Shown: one piece after another, positions 1-8,667 of the stretch
Position numbering within the stretch: the first letter of the stretch is position 1
Layout of the letters: each line of letters opens with the position of its first letter
NCBI GenBank assembly: GCA_963662675.2
Contig: CAXXHP010000004.1
Span: 1,364,001 to 1,428,000 of the forward strand
DNA: 64,000 nt
Direction: 5' to 3'
Origin: G963662675 sp963662675
GTDB lineage: Bacteria; Bacteroidota; Bacteroidia; Bacteroidales; Prolixibacteraceae
The notes under the pieces: model-generated
Database searches by the model: none
Told to the model about the DNA's origin: nothing
What the model saw: the letters and a program-made list of their open reading frames with translations, nothing else
Made by a program: the position numbers and the translations under genes

Positions 1-161
1 TAAAAACGAACAATTTAACCGCTTGATCACTTGCTTAAAGTGACGAAAAAACAATAAAAATATTGAATCTCCGGATTGGCTGAATGTCGTTTTAAAAGTA
101 AAATGCTTGGAAAAATCACACTCCACATGGGCAAGCTGATAATCAATAATTACATTACGAA

Positions 162-434
162 CTACAGAATCAATACGCCTTCAATGCGAGCTACCTGCTC
201 AGTAATGTCAATGATTTGATCGGCGCTTTCCATGTTGGCAACACAAGTAATGGATACATGCTTTAGGCTTAATGTATGCTTAAATGAAAATTCACCATGA
301 TTCGGTAGTAATGCTTTAATCTGGTCTACCTTTCCCTCGTTGTTGGGAGTAATAAATTTAAACATATATTTCAACGGCCATGTTTCAATTTCCATCAACC
401 TGTAGCGTAAATTCTTAAACTTATCCTGATCCAT
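162..434 (-). CDS. DUF493 (YbeD-like) family protein
   Basis: Small cytosolic protein of about 90 residues matching the DUF493/YbeD family, which has a ferredoxin-like ACT-type fold. The function is unsettled; E. coli YbeD sits beside lipB. The C-terminal half (VSITCVANMES through the closing VARIEGVLIL) is the recognisable part. The frame is open further upstream to 479, but I choose the internal ATG at 434 because an excellent Shine-Dalgarno lies 8 nt before it and the protein then begins MDQDKFKNLR at family-typical length. It stands alone on the minus strand, downstream of dsbD. Family call fairly sure, role unknown. Confidence 0.75.
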   Translation of the reverse strand: MDQDKFKNLRYRLMEIETWPLKYMFKFITPNNEGKVDQIKALLPNHGEFSFKHTLSLKHVSITCVANMESADQIIDITEQVARIEGVLIL

Positions 435-440
435 ATACAA

Positions 441-447
441 CTCCTCC
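441..447 (-). promoter_or_regulatory. Strong Shine-Dalgarno (GGAGGAG) deciding the DUF493 start
   Basis: On the minus strand GGAGGAG is followed by a short AT-rich spacer and the ATG at 434. Most genes in this window lack a clear SD, as expected for Bacteroidetes, so this near-perfect anti-SD match stands out and fixes the start codon. Confidence 0.6.
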
Positions 448-604
448 ACTTGAACTACAAACATATAAAAGCTTTCCATTGTTTGTCGCTTAACCTGTCG
501 TTTTTATCTGCTGATTAAATAGCCAGCCCGAAGGCATATCAGCATCAAGCAAAAAAATACAGAACACTTCTGCCCGTGATTATACAATTTAAGACTATTT
601 CGTA

Positions 605-2611
605 CTAATTCTGGAAACTATCAATGCCCTCATCCAAAAATTTCACAAAATTATCAGGATTCAAGTCGTATGCTTTAGGCTCAACAAGTAATTTCTCGTT
701 TGTATCAAGTAGTACATAGTATGGCTGTGCATTTACACCAAATCGTGTAATCTGGAAATCAGCGTATTTTTTCCCAAGAGTTTTTTTCAGTTTCCCATCG
801 TAGGTAGAAGTTACCCATTCGTTTTCGGGCAATGTTGTTTTGTCATCGACATATAGAGCAATGATCACGAATTCATTTTTTAACCGCTCTAAAACACGTG
901 GGTCAGACCAAACGGTAGCCTCCATTTCCCGGCAGTTAACACAACCATGCCCCGTAAAGTCAATAAATATGGGTTTATTTTGAGCTTTGGCACAAGCCAT
1001 TCCTTGCTCATAGTCGAAGTAGCCTTCCAGCCCGTGTGGCAATTCCAAAAACGCGCTGTATTTGGGTTCTTCACACAACTCATTTGCCTCATAATATGAA
1101 ATTTCGCCTCCAGATGAGGCAACAAGTTTTACCTCGTCACGAATAATTTCATGCAAATCAAAATCGTGAGTTGTCTGCGGAGGCAAATAACCTGATATTG
1201 CTTTTAAGGGAGCCCCGAACATACCGGGAATAAGATAAACGACAAAGGCAAACGACATTATGGCCATCATTAATCGGGGAACCGAAATGAATTTCAACTC
1301 ACTGTCGTGGGCAAATTTCAATTTCCCCAATAAATACAAGCCTAGCAAAATAAAAATTACAATCCAGAATGCTAAATAAACTTCCCGGTCAAGAATGCCC
1401 CAATGATAAGTTTGGTCGGCAATACTCAGAAATTTTAAGCCTAAAGCCAATTCAAGGAAGCCAAGAACAACCTTTACTGAGTTGAGCCAACCTCCTGATT
1501 TAGGAAGATTGCTTAACCATCCTGGGAATAATGCGAATAAAGTAAATGGTAATGCAAAAGCCATGGAAAACCCAAACATACCCACAATGGGTTTAAGTAC
1601 AGCACCCCCGGCAGACTCAACCAAAATAGCACCTACAATTGGTCCCGTACATGAAAAAGAGACCAACACCAGAGTTAAAGCCATAAAAAACGACCCCAGA
1701 AATCCCCCTTTATCTACTTGCTTGTCTGATTTATTAACCAACCATCCGGGTAAAACAATTTCAAACATTCCAAAAAAAGAAAAGGCAAACAATACAAAAA
1801 CAGCAAAGAAAATAAGATTGGGAAGCCAGTGAGTACTTAACCAATTGGCAGCATCGGGTCCGAATAGAACAGCGACCAGAGTACCAACGATTGTATATAT
1901 TGTAATAATGGAAAGTCCATAAAAAACAGCGTATAACCGAGACTTGGCCTTGGTATCGCCACTATGCATGAAGAATGATACTGTCATTGGTATCATTGGA
2001 AAAACACAAGGAGTTAGTATTGCAGCCAGTCCAGCCAAAAAGGAGAAGAACAAGAATAACCAAAGTGTTTCAGTGGAGCCCACCTTACCTTTGTCTGTCA
2101 TAACTTTCAAGCTTCCCTGCACTGCAGGTGAAACCTCCTCTGCCACGTTAGTTGCTGTACTGCCATTAAATCTGAAGCTAAAGTCAACCTCAGTTGGAGG
2201 CAAACACACTTCATCATCACAGCACATAAACTCAACAAATCCGCTTATTTCAACAGGGTCTTCAGTATTTAGCTTGATGGTTTGAATTAACTCAACGCCT
2301 TTTTCAAAATAACGGAGTTCCATCATAAATGACTCATCAAACAATTGAACAGGTTCCCGACTCTTTTTCAACTCTCCAATAAACTCAAAATTGGAACTAT
2401 CGGCGTAATTGATGCTTGTTGGAATTGGACCACCATCCGGCAAGTCAGTATCATATAAATGCCAGGTTTCATCGATGGTTGCTCTAAAAACAAGTTGTAT
2501 CTCGTCTCCCTCTCGTTTAGAATCGAAAGTCCATTTAACCGGATCGAGAACTTGTGAAAATGTTTGAAGGGTAAGAAGGAATAATCCAAAAAGAGATAGG
2601 AATCGTTTCAT
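605..2611 (-). CDS. dsbD: DsbD-like thiol:disulfide interchange protein
   Basis: 668 residues with the three-part DsbD plan, which moves electrons from cytoplasmic thioredoxin to periplasmic thiol proteins. A signal peptide (1-20) leads into an N-terminal beta domain with cysteines at 130/131 and 136 (FMCCDDEVC). The membrane core has about eight helices, with its redox pair at Cys202 (LTPCVFP) and Cys321 (SFSCTGP). The C-terminal thioredoxin domain carries Cys557-Val-Asn-Cys560. All expected cysteines are present, so it should be active. The C-terminal domain may be annotated as a thioredoxin-family protein in Bacteroidetes. No cytochrome c maturation genes are adjacent; transcribed alone or with DUF493 downstream. 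Confidence 0.88.
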   Translation of the reverse strand: MKRFLSLFGLFLLTLQTFSQVLDPVKWTFDSKREGDEIQLVFRATIDETWHLYDTDLPDGGPIPTSINYADSSNFEFIGELKKSREPVQLFDESFMMELRYFEKGVELIQTIKLNTEDPVEISGFVEFMCCDDEVCLPPTEVDFSFRFNGSTATNVAEEVSPAVQGSLKVMTDKGKVGSTETLWLFLFFSFLAGLAAILTPCVFPMIPMTVSFFMHSGDTKAKSRLYAVFYGLSIITIYTIVGTLVAVLFGPDAANWLSTHWLPNLIFFAVFVLFAFSFFGMFEIVLPGWLVNKSDKQVDKGGFLGSFFMALTLVLVSFSCTGPIVGAILVESAGGAVLKPIVGMFGFSMAFALPFTLFALFPGWLSNLPKSGGWLNSVKVVLGFLELALGLKFLSIADQTYHWGILDREVYLAFWIVIFILLGLYLLGKLKFAHDSELKFISVPRLMMAIMSFAFVVYLIPGMFGAPLKAISGYLPPQTTHDFDLHEIIRDEVKLVASSGGEISYYEANELCEEPKYSAFLELPHGLEGYFDYEQGMACAKAQNKPIFIDFTGHGCVNCREMEATVWSDPRVLERLKNEFVIIALYVDDKTTLPENEWVTSTYDGKLKKTLGKKYADFQITRFGVNAQPYYVLLDTNEKLLVEPKAYDLNPDNFVKFLDEGIDSFQN

Positions 2612-2877
2612 TATATGTGTTTTTCAATCTATAAAAACAAAGTTATTGAATGAGATTTGATAATAACACAACTGGATAGATTATTGTTAGTTAAAAATTG
2701 CAAATGGTCTGTTAACAAGGCTACCAGAAGACAAATACACTCCCATTTTCGAAGTTTCACTAGGCCTACACCCCTAATTTCTTTCCAACCTCTGTATTGA
2801 AATTCTGAAAACACCGAAATAATTATCGGAGTCGGATGACTTATTGCTCTTTTAATTTGGTCAATGGAGGGGAAATA
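2612..2877. other. Intergenic region without a supported gene
   Basis: Between the rng terminator and the dsbD start codon. I see no convincing coding frame, RNA or repeat; short open frames on both strands lack any family similarity. It should hold the dsbD promoter on the minus strand, but I could not pick a convincing TAnnTTTG box. Confidence 0.4.
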
Positions 2878-2909
2878 AAAATGCCTCACGATAATTCGCA
2901 AGGCATTTT
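2878..2909 (-). terminator. Rho-independent terminator after the RNase E/G gene
   Basis: Perfect 9-bp arms AAAATGCCT and AGGCATTTT separated by 14 nt that can pair further (CGA/TCG). On the minus strand the stem starts 4 nt after the stop codon and is followed by a T-rich run (TTTTTATTT). Confidence 0.75.
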
Positions 2910-2913
2910 ATAT

Positions 2914-4464
2914 TTAAAGAATAATTTCTTCAAGATTGTCATCAAAAAAGTGATACTCAAGGAATCCATACGAATTCACACCTTCAATATCAATTTTTCT
3001 CATGAACTTAAAAGCCCATTTCCTTTTCAAGGAGATAAATCCTTTTGTTAAAAATGCAGCTACATAAGGATGAACTTTCAAAGCCATACTCTTCTTATTC
3101 AAATCTTTAAGAATGTAATTAACTTTATTCTCAAGCTCATCAGTAAAGAGAATCGTAGGTGTTACCTTTCCGGTACCCCTGCATGAAGGACAAACCTCAG
3201 CCGTCTCAACATGTTCTTCAGGGCGAACCCTCTGGCGGGTGATCTGCATCAAACAAAACTTGCTCAATGGCAAGATATTATGCTTGGTGCGGTCAACCTC
3301 CATCACCTCTCTCATACGGTCATAAACCTTTTGTCGGTTTTCAGCACTTTGCATATCGATAAAATCGATTACAATAATGCCTCCCATATCTCTCAACCTC
3401 AATTGTCTGGCTACCTCATCTGCTGCTGAAAGGTTCACTTCCAACGCATTAGTTTCTTGATCAACACCAGCTTTAGAACGATTTCCACTATTAACATCAA
3501 TAACATGGAAAGCCTCTGTGTGCTCAACAATCAAATAAGCTCCGTTTTTAAACGAAACTGTTTTCCCGAACGAGGACTTAATTTGTTTATCGATTCCATA
3601 ATGCTCAAATACAGGCTGTCCACCTTTATAATATTTGACCATTTTTTTCTTTTCAGGATCGATAGTCCCAAGGTAATCTGCAATATCATCTGCAACTTCA
3701 GAATCATTAATAATGATACTATTGAAGTTAGGGTTATAAATATCTCTCAACAAAGCTGTTGTCCTATCAATCTCTCCAACAATTAAAGAGGGCGTTGTCG
3801 CTTTCTTTAATTTCTGAAAAGTAGTTTCAAATTTAGCAACCAGTTTCTTCAATTCCTGGTCTAATTCTGCAACACGTTTACCTTCGGCAACGGTTCGGAC
3901 AATAACACCATATTTCTTCGGCTTAATACTTTGAATTAATTTCTTCAGCCGGTTTTTTTCTTCAATTGAGCCTATCTTTTGTGAGATACTAACCTTCTCA
4001 CTAAATGGCATCAACACTAAGTTTCTTCCTGCAATAGACAGTTCAGAGGTTAGCCTTGGCCCTTTTGTTGAAATTGGCTCTTTAGCTATTTGTACCAGAA
4101 TATTCTGGCCTGTTTTCAGTACCTCCGCAATTTTACCCTCTTTGTTAATATCGGGTTCGGAGTGAATTTTTGACAGTGAAGAAATACGGTTCTTTTTAGA
4201 ACTGGCAATTTTCATAAACTTATTCAAAGTTGAAAACTGCGGGCCCATGTCGAGATAATGCAAAAATGCATCTTTTTCATAACCAACGTCGATGAATGCA
4301 GCGTTTAAGCTCGGCATTATTTTTTTCACTCTGGCTAAATAAATATCGCCAACAGCAAATTTTGCTCCGCTTTTTTCCCTTGTCAGTTCAACTAAGCGCT
4401 TGTTCTCTAATAAGGCAATAACGACTTCTGAGGGAGTGACATCAATAATTAGATCGCTACTCAC
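2914..4464 (-). CDS. rng: Ribonuclease E/G family protein
   Basis: 516 residues, the length of RNase G rather than of long RNase E: an endoribonuclease of rRNA and mRNA processing. Visible features are an N-terminal S1-like domain (FAVGDIYLARVKKIMPSLNA), the catalytic Mg-binding aspartates in HVIDVNSGN and VIDFIDM, and the Zn-link motif CPSCRGTGKV that tetramerises the enzyme. The start is a GTG with no SD (MSSDLIIDVT). It lies downstream of the HU gene and the 30-residue basic protein on the same strand. A hairpin in its leader (4520-4552) could serve attenuation or feedback on its own mRNA. Family assignment is firm; rng versus rne naming is conventional. Confidence 0.92.
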   Translation of the reverse strand: MSSDLIIDVTPSEVVIALLENKRLVELTREKSGAKFAVGDIYLARVKKIMPSLNAAFIDVGYEKDAFLHYLDMGPQFSTLNKFMKIASSKKNRISSLSKIHSEPDINKEGKIAEVLKTGQNILVQIAKEPISTKGPRLTSELSIAGRNLVLMPFSEKVSISQKIGSIEEKNRLKKLIQSIKPKKYGVIVRTVAEGKRVAELDQELKKLVAKFETTFQKLKKATTPSLIVGEIDRTTALLRDIYNPNFNSIIINDSEVADDIADYLGTIDPEKKKMVKYYKGGQPVFEHYGIDKQIKSSFGKTVSFKNGAYLIVEHTEAFHVIDVNSGNRSKAGVDQETNALEVNLSAADEVARQLRLRDMGGIIVIDFIDMQSAENRQKVYDRMREVMEVDRTKHNILPLSKFCLMQITRQRVRPEEHVETAEVCPSCRGTGKVTPTILFTDELENKVNYILKDLNKKSMALKVHPYVAAFLTKGFISLKRKWAFKFMRKIDIEGVNSYGFLEYHFFDDNLEEIIL

Positions 4465-4519
4465 AACGTTATTTTAATTTGAAATTTGTTTTTCGCAAAA
4501 GTGCGACTCATAAAACGGA

Positions 4520-4552
4520 TTAAACCTAAAACACATAGTGCTTTAGGTTTAA
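4520..4552 (-). promoter_or_regulatory. 11-bp stem-loop in the leader of the RNase E/G gene
   Basis: TTAAACCTAAA and TTTAGGTTTAA form a perfect 11-bp stem around an 11-nt loop, about 55 nt before the rng GTG and after the basic-protein stop. The T-run that follows on the minus strand is weak (ATCCGTTTT), so it could be a leaky terminator or a leader structure. E. coli rne is known to be feedback-controlled through 5'UTR hairpins; the parallel is inference. Confidence 0.5.
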
Positions 4553-4592
4553 CCAACTAAACATCCATAAGTTTTTACCTACTAGATAAAAA

Positions 4593-4685
4593 CTATTTCT
4601 TCTTTTTGTGTCTGTTCTTACGTAATCTCTTTTTACGCTTGTGCGTTGACATTTTGTGTCTTTTTCTTTTTTTTCCGCTTGGCAT
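4593..4685 (-). CDS. AURKAIP1/COX24-type 30-residue basic protein
   Basis: A 30-codon gene translating to MPSGKKRKRHKMSTHKRKKR then LRKNRHKKKK: almost entirely Lys, Arg and His. This sequence type is conserved across Bacteroidetes and matches the AURKAIP1/COX24 C-terminal domain, found in the mitochondrial small-subunit protein mS38; a ribosomal role is therefore likely. It starts 4 nt after the HU stop codon and precedes rng, giving an HU-basic protein-RNase cluster. It is easily missed because of size. Identity by recall of the sequence type; function inferred. Confidence 0.85.
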   Translation of the reverse strand: MPSGKKRKRHKMSTHKRKKRLRKNRHKKKK

Positions 4686-4689
4686 AACT

Positions 4690-4977
4690 TTATTTTTTTA
4701 CTTGGTCTTTAACTTGTGATACAAATGTCTTTGCTGGCTTAAAAGACGGTATGAAATGTTCTGGAATAATGATCGTTGTATTTTTTGAGATATTTCTTGC
4801 TGTTTTTTCTGCTCTTTTCTTAACGATGAAACTTCCAAATCCACGCAGGTACACGTTTCTACCTTCGGTTAATGAATCCTTTACGGTTTCCATAAAAGCT
4901 TCCACCGCTTTCTGGACAGTAACCTTTTCGATCCCTGTATTTTTGCTAATTTCGTTAACAATATCTGCTTTAGTCAT
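4690..4977 (-). CDS. HU/IHF-family DNA-binding protein
   Basis: 95 residues, the full family length. The N-terminal helices begin MTKADIVNEISKNTG, followed by the signature RGFGSFIVKKRAEKTARN and the arm region ending FKPAKTFVSQV, where most HU proteins have FKPGK. It is a dimeric nucleoid protein that bends DNA. ATG start; a TAnnTTTG-like box lies about 55 nt upstream. Probably co-transcribed with the downstream 30-residue basic protein and rng. HU and IHF subunits cannot be separated by sequence alone here. Confidence 0.92.
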   Translation of the reverse strand: MTKADIVNEISKNTGIEKVTVQKAVEAFMETVKDSLTEGRNVYLRGFGSFIVKKRAEKTARNISKNTTIIIPEHFIPSFKPAKTFVSQVKDQVKK

Positions 4978-5029
4978 CTCTTAAAATATTTAGTTTTCAA
5001 TAAATTATATTTCCCTCACGATTGGTGTG

Positions 5030-5037
5030 CAAAAATA
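5030..5037 (-). promoter_or_regulatory. Putative -7 box of the HU operon
   Basis: Read on the minus strand this is TATTTTTG, matching the Bacteroidetes TAnnTTTG -7 consensus, 53 nt before the HU ATG. It is divergent from a second identical box for mutY 37 bp away. The -33 element was not clear. Confidence 0.45.
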
Positions 5038-5073
5038 AAAATTATTTAAGAACTATGAACACATCAATTAAAT

Positions 5074-5081
5074 TATTTTTG
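5074..5081 (+). promoter_or_regulatory. Putative -7 box of mutY
   Basis: TATTTTTG matches TAnnTTTG, 26 nt before the mutY ATG, implying a short leader. Same octamer as in the divergent HU promoter and in the ssb promoter. Confidence 0.45.
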
Positions 5082-5107
5082 CAATTCATTAAGATTTTAA
5101 AGCACTT

Positions 5108-6163
5108 ATGATGAGTTTGACCGATTTTGGGATCAGATTGTTGAATTGGTATACAATTAATAAGCGTATGCTTCCATGGAGATTTACAAACGATCCATAC
5201 GCAATTTGGCTATCGGAAATTATCATGCAACAAACTCAAATTAAACAAGGTTCATCATATTACATACGATTTATTACGCAATTTCCTTCGGTTTTTGATC
5301 TTGCTCAAGCAAGTGAAGATGAAATATTGAAACTTTGGCAAGGACTTGGATATTATTCTCGCGCACGAAACTTGCACCGTACTGCCATCGACATCGTCAC
5401 TCAACATCAGGGTAAATTTCCTGAGAATTACGACATATTATTAAACCTAAAGGGAATCGGAGAATATACCGCAGCAGCCATTGCGTCAATTGCCTTTAAT
5501 CAAGCATATGCAGTAGTTGATGGGAATGTATTCAGGGTACTCTCACGCATTTTCGGAATTTACACGCCTATTGATTCAACAATGGGAAAAAAAGAATTCA
5601 ACACACTTGCCAATACATTATTAAATATCAACGATCCTGGAACCCACAATCAAGCACTTATGGAGTTTGGGGCTTTGCATTGCACGCCCAAGCGTCCAGA
5701 TTGCCACAACTGTATTTTCTCAAATGAGTGTGTAGCACTCAATCTGCAACACATCGACAAATTACCCGTAAAAAGGGGGAAACAAAAAATTCAGGAACGA
5801 TATTTCAACTTTATTGTAATAAGCAACGATGAATATATTTATATTAATAAAAGAACGAAAAAAGATATATGGAAGAATTTATACGAATTTCCAATCATTG
5901 AAATGAGTAATAAAACAGAGATAACTGATTTTGGAACACAATTCATAGATCTTTTGGGATCTTATAGAGTTAAAATTAACCATGTTACACCGTGGGAAAA
6001 ACATTTGTTAAGCCACCAACATATACATTTCCGATTTATATATATAGATGATCCCTCTGAAAAAAATAATCTCCCGAATTTGATAAAAGTGAATAAAAAG
6101 GATATTTTTGACTTTGCTGTCCCAAAACCTATCGAGAAGGAATTAAAAAAGATGCTGGGGTGA
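5108..6163 (+). CDS. mutY: A/G-specific adenine glycosylase MutY
   Basis: 351 residues. Removes adenine mispaired with 8-oxoguanine in base-excision repair. Catalytic Glu37 sits in WLSEIIMQQTQI, and the helix-hairpin-helix (LKGIGEYTAAAIASIA) is followed by Asp138 in VVDGNVFRVLSR. The 4Fe-4S cluster ligands are Cys192, 199, 202 and 208 in the C-X6-C-X2-C-X5-C spacing. The C-terminal NUDIX-like 8-oxoG recognition domain is present and ends near 350. Two adjacent Met codons allow a start at 5108 or 5111. It heads the conserved Bacteroidetes block mutY-ssb-gldE-gldD. Confidence 0.95.
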   Translation: MMSLTDFGIRLLNWYTINKRMLPWRFTNDPYAIWLSEIIMQQTQIKQGSSYYIRFITQFPSVFDLAQASEDEILKLWQGLGYYSRARNLHRTAIDIVTQHQGKFPENYDILLNLKGIGEYTAAAIASIAFNQAYAVVDGNVFRVLSRIFGIYTPIDSTMGKKEFNTLANTLLNINDPGTHNQALMEFGALHCTPKRPDCHNCIFSNECVALNLQHIDKLPVKRGKQKIQERYFNFIVISNDEYIYINKRTKKDIWKNLYEFPIIEMSNKTEITDFGTQFIDLLGSYRVKINHVTPWEKHLLSHQHIHFRFIYIDDPSEKNNLPNLIKVNKKDIFDFAVPKPIEKELKKMLG

Positions 6164-6245
6164 CAGCTCCCAGTTCACATAATAAAAAGTTACGGTTCGT
6201 CATACAGACGGGTGCTTTCATGAATTCATGCGAGTTAGCTGATTG

Positions 6246-6277
6246 TTGAAGTACAGAAAGTCGTAAATTTATTTTTG
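6246..6277 (+). promoter_or_regulatory. Putative ssb promoter
   Basis: TTG at 6246-6248 and TATTTTTG at 6270-6277 are 21 nt apart and resemble the Bacteroidetes -33/-7 pair; the ssb ATG follows 22 nt later. Confidence 0.5.
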
Positions 6278-6299
6278 CTAATTTTAAATTTATTTAATT

Positions 6300-6734
6300 A
6301 TGTCTGTAAACAAAGTATTATTAATTGGGAATGTAGGCCGTGACCCAGAAGTGAGGCATTTAGACAAAGATGTAACTGTAGCGAACTTCCCCTTGGCAAC
6401 ATCTGAAAGTTACACCGCAAAAAATGGAGAAAAAGTTACAACAACCGAATGGCACAACTTAGTTGTTTGGAGAGGACTAGCCAAAGTAGTTGAACAATAT
6501 GTAAAAAAAGGTGATAAGTTATATATTGAAGGTCGTATTCGCACCAGAACATGGGATGACAAAGACGGAAACAAGCGTTATACAACTGAAATTTACGTTG
6601 ATAATATGGAAATGCTGGGCGGACCTAAAGGCAACGATAGTAATAACACTCAAGCAACGGCCGTTAATGAACCAGCAAAAAGTGTAAACGAGCCTGATTT
6701 TGAAACATCAGAAGAAGACGATTTACCATTTTAG
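6300..6734 (+). CDS. ssb: Single-stranded DNA-binding protein
   Basis: 144 residues. OB-fold from MSVNKVLLIGNVGRDPEV to about residue 107, with the typical TEWHNLVVWRGLA and KGDKLYIEGRIRTRTW segments. A flexible linker rich in Asn, Glu and Pro leads to the acidic tip EEDDLPF, which docks SSB partners. It protects ssDNA and organises replication and repair enzymes. It lies between mutY and gldE with its own likely promoter, and gldE follows 21 nt later. Confidence 0.96.
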   Translation: MSVNKVLLIGNVGRDPEVRHLDKDVTVANFPLATSESYTAKNGEKVTTTEWHNLVVWRGLAKVVEQYVKKGDKLYIEGRIRTRTWDDKDGNKRYTTEIYVDNMEMLGGPKGNDSNNTQATAVNEPAKSVNEPDFETSEEDDLPF

Positions 6735-6755
6735 TAACTAAAAAAGGAACATTAA

Positions 6756-8075
6756 TTGGAAACTGACCCTTTACCGAATTTTATTTCTCTAAACTGGGAT
6801 GTATATTTTCATCCTTTTTCATCAAACGCACTTATAAGTGTTTTTCTAATTGTTATCCTATTAATTTCCTCAGCACTTATTTCTGGCTCTGAAGTGGCTT
6901 ACTTTTCGATAAGTCCGAAAGACAGGCAAAAACTTCGCAGCAAAAAGGATAAAAACACACATCTTATTCTCCAGAATCTGGAGAATCCTGAAAAGTTATT
7001 GGCAACCATATTGGTTGCCAATAACTTTGTAAATGTTGGGATTGTTATACTCTCATCCTATACCACCAATATTATTTTTGATTTTTCCAAAGCAAAAACA
7101 CTTGGCTACATCTTTCAGATTGTTGTAATCACCTTTTTCTTATTGCTTTTTGGAGAAATCATACCGAAGGTATATGCAACACGACATTCTTTAAAGTTTG
7201 CAAAACTAATGGCATTGCCTATAAACGTGTTGGAAAAAATATTCAGCCCCATCAACTCGATATTGATATACTCAACATCATTTGTCAATAAGCGTATTCA
7301 AAAACAATCTCAAAACATCTCGGTAAATGAACTGTCTCAAGCACTCGAACTTACAGCGGATCACGAAATATCTGACGACAAAGAAATATTAGAAGGAATT
7401 GTAAAGTTTGGCAATATAAATGTTGTAGAAATCATGCGCTCTAGGGTAGATGTTGTGGCATTTGAATTATCTGATTCATTCGAAACTGTCATTCAAACAA
7501 TTAATGAATCAGGCTATTCCAGAATACCTGTCTTTTCTGGCTCTTTTGACAATATTCGTGGCATTTTATACATTAAAGATTTACTTCCTTTTGCCAGCAA
7601 CCATGAAAACTTTCGTTGGCAATCGATTATTAGATCACCATTTTTTGTGCCCGAAACAAAAAAGATTGACGACCTTCTGGAGGAGTTTCAAAAAAACAAA
7701 GTACATATGGCTATTGTCGTAGACGAATATGGTGGCAGCTCCGGAATCGTAACTCTTGAAGATATTTTAGAAGAAATTGTTGGAGACATAGCCGATGAAT
7801 TTGATGATGACGAAGATTATTTCACGAAAATAGCCGAAAACAAATTCCTTTTTGATGGTAAGATATTATTAAATGATTTTTATAAAGTAACAAATAGCGA
7901 CGAACATATATTTGATGAATACAAAGGTGATGCAGACACTCTGGCAGGATTGATTCTCGAATTAAAAGGTGAAATACCATTATTACATGATAAAATAACT
8001 TGCCGCAATTTCGTTTTCTCAATTGATGCCGTGGATAACCGTCGTATAAAAAAGATTAAAGTTGAAATTAACTGA
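6756..8075 (+). CDS. gldE: Gliding motility-associated protein GldE (CNNM/CBS family)
   Basis: 439 residues. An N-terminal DUF21/CNNM membrane domain has about four helices (residues 20-170, motif ISGSEVAYFSISPKDRQ). A CBS pair follows at about 210-330 (YSRIPVFSG, VVDEYGGSSGIVTLEDILEEIVGDI), then a CorC/HlyC-type C-terminal domain. This is the architecture of Mg/Co transporters; in Flavobacterium GldE is tied to gliding and GldD. The start appears to be a TTG at 6756 preceded by AAGGA. The neighbouring gldD supports the GldE call over a generic hemolysin-family name. Confidence 0.9.
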   Translation: METDPLPNFISLNWDVYFHPFSSNALISVFLIVILLISSALISGSEVAYFSISPKDRQKLRSKKDKNTHLILQNLENPEKLLATILVANNFVNVGIVILSSYTTNIIFDFSKAKTLGYIFQIVVITFFLLLFGEIIPKVYATRHSLKFAKLMALPINVLEKIFSPINSILIYSTSFVNKRIQKQSQNISVNELSQALELTADHEISDDKEILEGIVKFGNINVVEIMRSRVDVVAFELSDSFETVIQTINESGYSRIPVFSGSFDNIRGILYIKDLLPFASNHENFRWQSIIRSPFFVPETKKIDDLLEEFQKNKVHMAIVVDEYGGSSGIVTLEDILEEIVGDIADEFDDDEDYFTKIAENKFLFDGKILLNDFYKVTNSDEHIFDEYKGDADTLAGLILELKGEIPLLHDKITCRNFVFSIDAVDNRRIKKIKVEIN

Positions 8076-8097
8076 GACCGTTCAGAACAGAAATAAA

Positions 8098-8667
8098 ATG
8101 AAGAACCTTCTTTATATTTTTGGCATTGTATTTCTTTTTGCTTCCTGCAATAATGAGTCAATACCCAAGCCCCGAGGATATTTCAGGATTTCATTCCCTG
8201 AAAAAACATATAGCGACATCTCAAAAGATCTCCCCTTCTCATTTGAAATCGCGGATTATTCAATAACAGAAATTGATTCCGGTGCCCATAATGGTTCTGC
8301 TTGGGTAAACATTATCACCCCAACAAACAAAGCCGACCTCCACATAACTTACATTGAGCTAAAAAACGATTTGGCCAACCACATTGAAGACTCCAGAGAA
8401 CTGGCATATGATCACTCAATAAAAGCAGACGCTATTGAAGAACAACTGTTTTTGAATAACGAAGAAAAAGTATTCGGTACGCTATATTCTATTGAAGGCA
8501 ATGCAGCATCACCTTTGCAGTTTTACCTAACAGATAGCGTAAAACATTTCTTGCGTGGAGCTCTATACATCCGGGAAATACCGAATATAGATTCAATCAG
8601 ACCAGTTATTGACTTTCTACAACCGGACATTATCCATATCATAGAAACCACAACGTGGACAGACTAA
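8098..8667 (+). CDS. gldD: Gliding motility lipoprotein GldD
   Basis: 189 residues from the ATG at 8098, which opens a lipoprotein signal peptide MKNLLYIFGIVFLFASC with Cys17 as the lipidation site. An in-frame upstream ATG overlapping gldE would bury the signal and is rejected. The mature part starts with the family hallmark PKPRGYFRISFPEKTY. GldD is a periplasm-facing lipoprotein of the gliding/type IX secretion world, and it is also kept in non-gliding Bacteroidetes. It begins 22 nt after gldE and ends immediately before the phosphopantetheinyl transferase. Confidence 0.92.
   Translation: MKNLLYIFGIVFLFASCNNESIPKPRGYFRISFPEKTYSDISKDLPFSFEIADYSITEIDSGAHNGSAWVNIITPTNKADLHITYIELKNDLANHIEDSRELAYDHSIKADAIEEQLFLNNEEKVFGTLYSIEGNAASPLQFYLTDSVKHFLRGALYIREIPNIDSIRPVIDFLQPDIIHIIETTTWTD

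Noticed and set aside
1..161. Open reading frame on the minus strand running off the left edge
   Set aside because: About 54 codons without a stop but no ATG start and no recognisable family; length is within chance for this composition.
1482..2285. Plus-strand open frames within dsbD
   Set aside because: Antisense shadows of a full-length DsbD-like gene whose cysteine motifs are all in the minus-strand frame.
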